Of a stretch of 36,580 bases of DNA, positions 34,195-36,580 are shown in pieces; positions within the stretch are counted from its first letter, which is position 1, and each line of letters begins with the position of its first letter. Location: positions 1 through 36,580 of the forward strand of contig JBBREH010000011.1 in the NCBI GenBank assembly GCA_038203095.1. The letters are read 5' to 3'. The notes beneath the pieces were generated by a model. The model did not search any database, was not told the DNA's origin, and saw nothing but the letters and a program-made list of their open reading frames with translations. Made by a program: the position numbers and the translations under genes. Source of the DNA: PALSA-1336 sp038203095. GTDB taxonomy: Bacteria > Patescibacteriota > Doudnabacteria > UBA920.

Positions 34195-36168
34195 TTATAA
34201 AGCCTGTTTTATTTTTTCTGCCAAAGATTTTCCTACCAACCGACTTAATTGCTCCTGCGACACCTTTTTGATTTCCGCTACCGTGCCAAGCTTGGCTTTG
34301 AGTAATTTTTTGGTTTTGGGGCCAATGCCGGGGATATCGTCAAGCGCGGATTTAATAGCTTGTTTGCTTCTTAGTTGCCGATGGAAAGTAATGCCAAAGC
34401 GGTGGGCTTCATCGCGCAGTCTTTGCAAAAGTTGTAAAGCCGGCTGGTCGTGATCTAAAATAATCGGTTCCGATTTTCCGGGCAAAAAGATTTCTTCAAT
34501 CCTTTTAGCCAGTCCGATAATAGGAAGTAGTTTGTAGTTTGTAGTTTGTAGGGTTTCAACAGCCACTGCCAGTTGTCCTTTGCCGCCGTCGATGACAATA
34601 AGGTCGGGGAGGGGCCATAATTTGAGATTTGAGATTTGAGATTTGAGATTGAAGTCTACTTCGCTCTTGTTAATTGGATTTTGGTTTTTATGGTCGGGAA
34701 TTGATCGTGCCAAACGACGAGTTAGCATTTCCTTCATCATCGCAAAATCATCCGGTGTTTGTTTGGATTTAATTTTAAATTTTCGGTACTGGGATTTGGC
34801 CGGCAAACCGTCCACAAATACCACCATGCTACCCACGGCGTTGGTGCCTTGAGTGTTGGAAATGTCGTAGCATTCTATCCGTTTTGGGATTATCGGCAAC
34901 GACAAGACTTCCTTTAACTGATTGAGAGCCCGGTTAATTTTGTCCAAATTGCCGGCTTTGTCATTTAGCCAATTTTTAAGATATTCTTGGGCGTTGGTTT
35001 GGCCAAGGCGGATTAGATTTTTTAGTTTGCCTCTTTGCGGCACAGAAATCTTAATGTTTTTTCCGGCTCTGGCTTTAAGGAGTTTTGCCACGCTTAACGC
35101 ATTCTCAATGGGCTGCTCTATAAATATTTCTTTGGGCAGACTGCTGGCCTCTAAGTAGTATTGCTGTAAAAAATGTTGCATTATCTGTGTTTTGTAGTCA
35201 TTTGTAGTGTCTTTTTTTTGTGGTTTTGTAGGCATTTCGTAAACAAAGTTTTCCTTATCAAAAAGTTTGCCGCCGCGGATTTTGAACAGGTTAATACAGG
35301 CAAAGCCGTTGTCGGAAAATAAAGACACAATATCCCAATCAACTTTTTTTGGCAGAATCACGTTTTGTTTTTCTTCCAAAAGGCTGAGTGTTCGCAATTG
35401 GTCGCGAAGGCGCGCGGCAGTTTCAAATTTTTTGGCTCGGGCAGCCTTGAACATCTCGGTTTTTATTTCTTTGACCACGGCCGCAATGTCGCCCTGCAGG
35501 AATTTTACGATTTTTTCCATATGCCGCCGATAATCATCCAATGTAATTTTCCCCACACAAACCCCCGGACAGCGGTGCATATAGTAGTAAAAACACGGGC
35601 GACTGCTAACTTTTTGCGCGCTACAGTATGGAAATATCCGCCTGATTAAATTTAAAGTATTGCGGATTTTGTATGCTGCGGTATAAGGGCCAAAATAGCG
35701 CGATTTTATTCCTAAAATGCCATTCGATATATCCGAAGGTTGACGTTTCGGAGTATTCGGATGTAATTCGTTGTATTCGGATCGGGATTCGATTTTTCGC
35801 GCATAGCCAATTTGCGGGATTTCCGAAGAGTAATCAATTTTTATAAACGCGTAATTTTTATCGTCCATCAGTAAAATATTGTATTTGGGATGATACTGCT
35901 TAATAAGCGTGTTTTCCAAATACAAACTTTCCAGTTCGTTATTAACTACCGTATAAGTTACATCTGTCGCTTCGGCTAACAGATAGGGGATTTGCGGTCG
36001 TTCGTCGCTTTTCCCAAAATATTGTTTAACCCGCGCGCGCAAATTTTTGGCCTTGCCAACATAAATAACCTCGCCGTCCTTATTAAGGAATTGATAAACG
36101 CCGGGCTGTTTGGGGAAATTAGAAATTTTTAATTTGGGATTTGAGATTGCGGATTGAAAGTCAGGCAT
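34195..36168 (-). CDS. uvrC: Excinuclease ABC subunit C
   Basis: A 657-residue dual-incision nuclease of nucleotide excision repair. The GIY-YIG domain is at about 20-100 (PGVYQFL, VIYVGKAKNLRARVKQYFG). The Cys-containing region and UVR helix pair follow (about 205-255, KKFETAARLRDQLRTL), then the RNase-H-like nuclease (RIECYDISNTQGTNAVGSM, LPDLIVIDGGKGQL) and a C-terminal HhH pair (LDDIPGIGPKTKKLLKAKLG). The family is about 600 residues. The excess is explained by repeat-encoded inserts: about residues 128-153 (EYNELHPNTPKRQPSDISNG), 507-516 (KSQISNLK) and 540-547 (QTTNYKLL). The first residues (SAISNPKLKISN) are also heptamer-encoded. It has a leaderless promoter. Confidence 0.95.
   Translation of the reverse strand: MPDFQSAISNPKLKISNFPKQPGVYQFLNKDGEVIYVGKAKNLRARVKQYFGKSDERPQIPYLLAEATDVTYTVVNNELESLYLENTLIKQYHPKYNILLMDDKNYAFIKIDYSSEIPQIGYARKIESRSEYNELHPNTPKRQPSDISNGILGIKSRYFGPYTAAYKIRNTLNLIRRIFPYCSAQKVSSRPCFYYYMHRCPGVCVGKITLDDYRRHMEKIVKFLQGDIAAVVKEIKTEMFKAARAKKFETAARLRDQLRTLSLLEEKQNVILPKKVDWDIVSLFSDNGFACINLFKIRGGKLFDKENFVYEMPTKPQKKDTTNDYKTQIMQHFLQQYYLEASSLPKEIFIEQPIENALSVAKLLKARAGKNIKISVPQRGKLKNLIRLGQTNAQEYLKNWLNDKAGNLDKINRALNQLKEVLSLPIIPKRIECYDISNTQGTNAVGSMVVFVDGLPAKSQYRKFKIKSKQTPDDFAMMKEMLTRRLARSIPDHKNQNPINKSEVDFNLKSQISNLKLWPLPDLIVIDGGKGQLAVAVETLQTTNYKLLPIIGLAKRIEEIFLPGKSEPIILDHDQPALQLLQRLRDEAHRFGITFHRQLRSKQAIKSALDDIPGIGPKTKKLLKAKLGTVAEIKKVSQEQLSRLVGKSLAEKIKQAL
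34527..34550. repeat. GTAGTTT heptamers inside uvrC
   Basis: Three exact tandem GTAGTTT units plus a partial fourth. On the coding strand they give the residues TTNYKL between two conserved nuclease motifs. Similar units occur in the rnj leader near 30690. Confidence 0.9.
34621..34648. repeat. TTTGAGA heptamers inside uvrC
   Basis: Four exact tandem TTTGAGA units encoding NLKSQISNLK on the coding strand, just before the LPDLIVIDGGKGQL motif. The reverse complement TCTCAAA matches units in the spacer at 16140. Confidence 0.92.
35750..35786. repeat. Dispersed ATCCG-type repeat inside uvrC
   Basis: Matches the spacer element at 33801-33837 in 33 of 37 bases, in the same orientation. On the coding strand it supplies most of the residues SRSEYNELHPNTP. 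Together with adjacent ATATCCGAAGG sequence it makes up an insert of about 26 residues before RYFGPY. Confidence 0.9.
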
Positions 36169-36174
36169 AGCTGA

Positions 36175-36203
36175 ATTATAGTTTGCAATTTGACGGTTGA
36201 CAA
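36175..36203 (-). promoter_or_regulatory. Leaderless promoter of uvrC
   Basis: On the minus strand, TTGTCA (36203-36198), 17 nt, TATAAT (36180-36175), then exactly 6 nt (TCAGCT) to the ATG at 36168. It is the most complete of the leaderless promoters in the window. Confidence 0.88.
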
Positions 36204-36580
36204 ATCTTTCTCTCTGTTATTTTCAGTTGGAAGCAATATGAGGCAGTATGTTCTATGAAAAAACCGTCTCCTACAAACTTTTTTACTTTGAAGTAGAAAG
36301 TAGGGGGTTTGATCAGTATATTCTATGGATGCGCGGGCATTTTATTTTTCGCATCTACGAACTGTCAGGGCGTGTCTTTGGTGGGAGGCAGCTACCGCCA
36401 ACTGGCCATTCAACAGGCGCTATTATAGCGCTTCGTTTGATTAGACTTGTAGCGAATTAATTTTTTAGACCAAAATTTGATATTTTAGCCAAAATCGAAG
36501 TTAAAAATTTTGATGTTTAACTTTAGTTAAGCGGAAAAATTGTTAACAAGAGTTTGGCAAAAGAGCAATTTTTGGACAAA
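36204..36580. other. Right-edge region without a recognised gene
   Basis: Contains a near-identical direct repeat (CAGTATGTTCTATG 36244-36257 and CAGTATATTCTATG 36314-36327), and a hairpin GCGCTA-TTA-TAGCGC (36417-36431). The final 120 nt are A/T-rich with CCAAAATTT-type repeats. A 70-residue frame at 36248-36460 crosses these repeats and has no recognisable protein features. The edge may be the promoter region of a gene outside the window. Confidence 0.5.

Noticed and set aside
36248..36460. 70-residue protein at the right edge
   Set aside because: It spans direct repeats and a hairpin, has no recognisable motif and no start context supporting it.

Overview
The window looks like chromosomal DNA of a Patescibacteria (CPR) bacterium, probably Parcubacteria-like. 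This is an inference from gene content and style. The genes are compact and use a standard code (TGA is a stop). Shine-Dalgarno sites are nearly absent. There are many small membrane-anchored or secreted proteins, an RNase J, a lone riboflavin kinase, and spacers full of palindromes and 7-bp arrays. No phage, transposase, CRISPR or rRNA is visible.

Layout. 1-6.5 kb (+) is a cell-envelope region: YggT, a one-TM protein, YtxH-like, GlsB/YeaQ, a DUF4382+PepSY lipoprotein, a cupredoxin-like protein, a Kre9/Knh1-type secreted protein, a DUF3494 (ice-binding) adhesin with an LPVTG sorting signal, and a polysaccharide-deacetylase-like lipoprotein. 6.7-18.1 kb (+) is rich in redox functions: a HI0933-type flavoprotein, MsrB, a thioredoxin lipoprotein, a DipZ-type CcdA-thioredoxin fusion, TrxB and a miniature TrxB-like FAD protein. 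Among these lie an XRE/DUF2178-like pair, a glucosaminidase-like protein, riboflavin kinase, an EamA transporter and glutamate dehydrogenase. 18.2-20.9 kb is a 900-residue secreted repeat protein. 21-25.6 kb is mainly on the minus strand: efp, rpsR, ssb, rpsF, a coiled-coil protein and ychF, with a plus-strand Cys-rich histidine phosphatase. 25.6-27.7 kb holds palindromic repeats, a candidate structured RNA, an unknown gene and a PMM-like HAD phosphatase. 27.7-36.2 kb (minus) holds trpS, rnj, an unknown gene, tRNA-Leu(CAG), an anchored oligopeptide-binding protein, secG and uvrC.

How the genes fit together. MsrB, DipZ, the thioredoxin lipoprotein and TrxB could form a chain that carries reducing power across the membrane to exported thiol proteins. 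The exported cysteine-containing proteins in the window are plausible clients. The rpsF-ssb-rpsR order is the classic bacterial arrangement.

Most unusual features. (1) Palindromic and heptameric repeats enter genes as well as spacers: in-frame inserts in ychF, uvrC, dipZ and ribF, and repeat insertions or duplications at the 3' ends of msrB, rnj and trxB. This resembles the palindromic elements known from Rickettsia genes. (2) There are two candidate non-coding RNAs. One is a ~120-nt unit with a perfect TTGACA-N17-TATAAT promoter and a terminator (about 23532-23650). The other is a multi-helix region (about 25915-26200). (3) Several genes have a -10 box exactly 6 nt before ATG, implying leaderless mRNAs; TGCTATAAT recurs four times. 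(4) A TrxB-like protein lacks its NADPH domain, and an EF-P lacks the PGKG loop.
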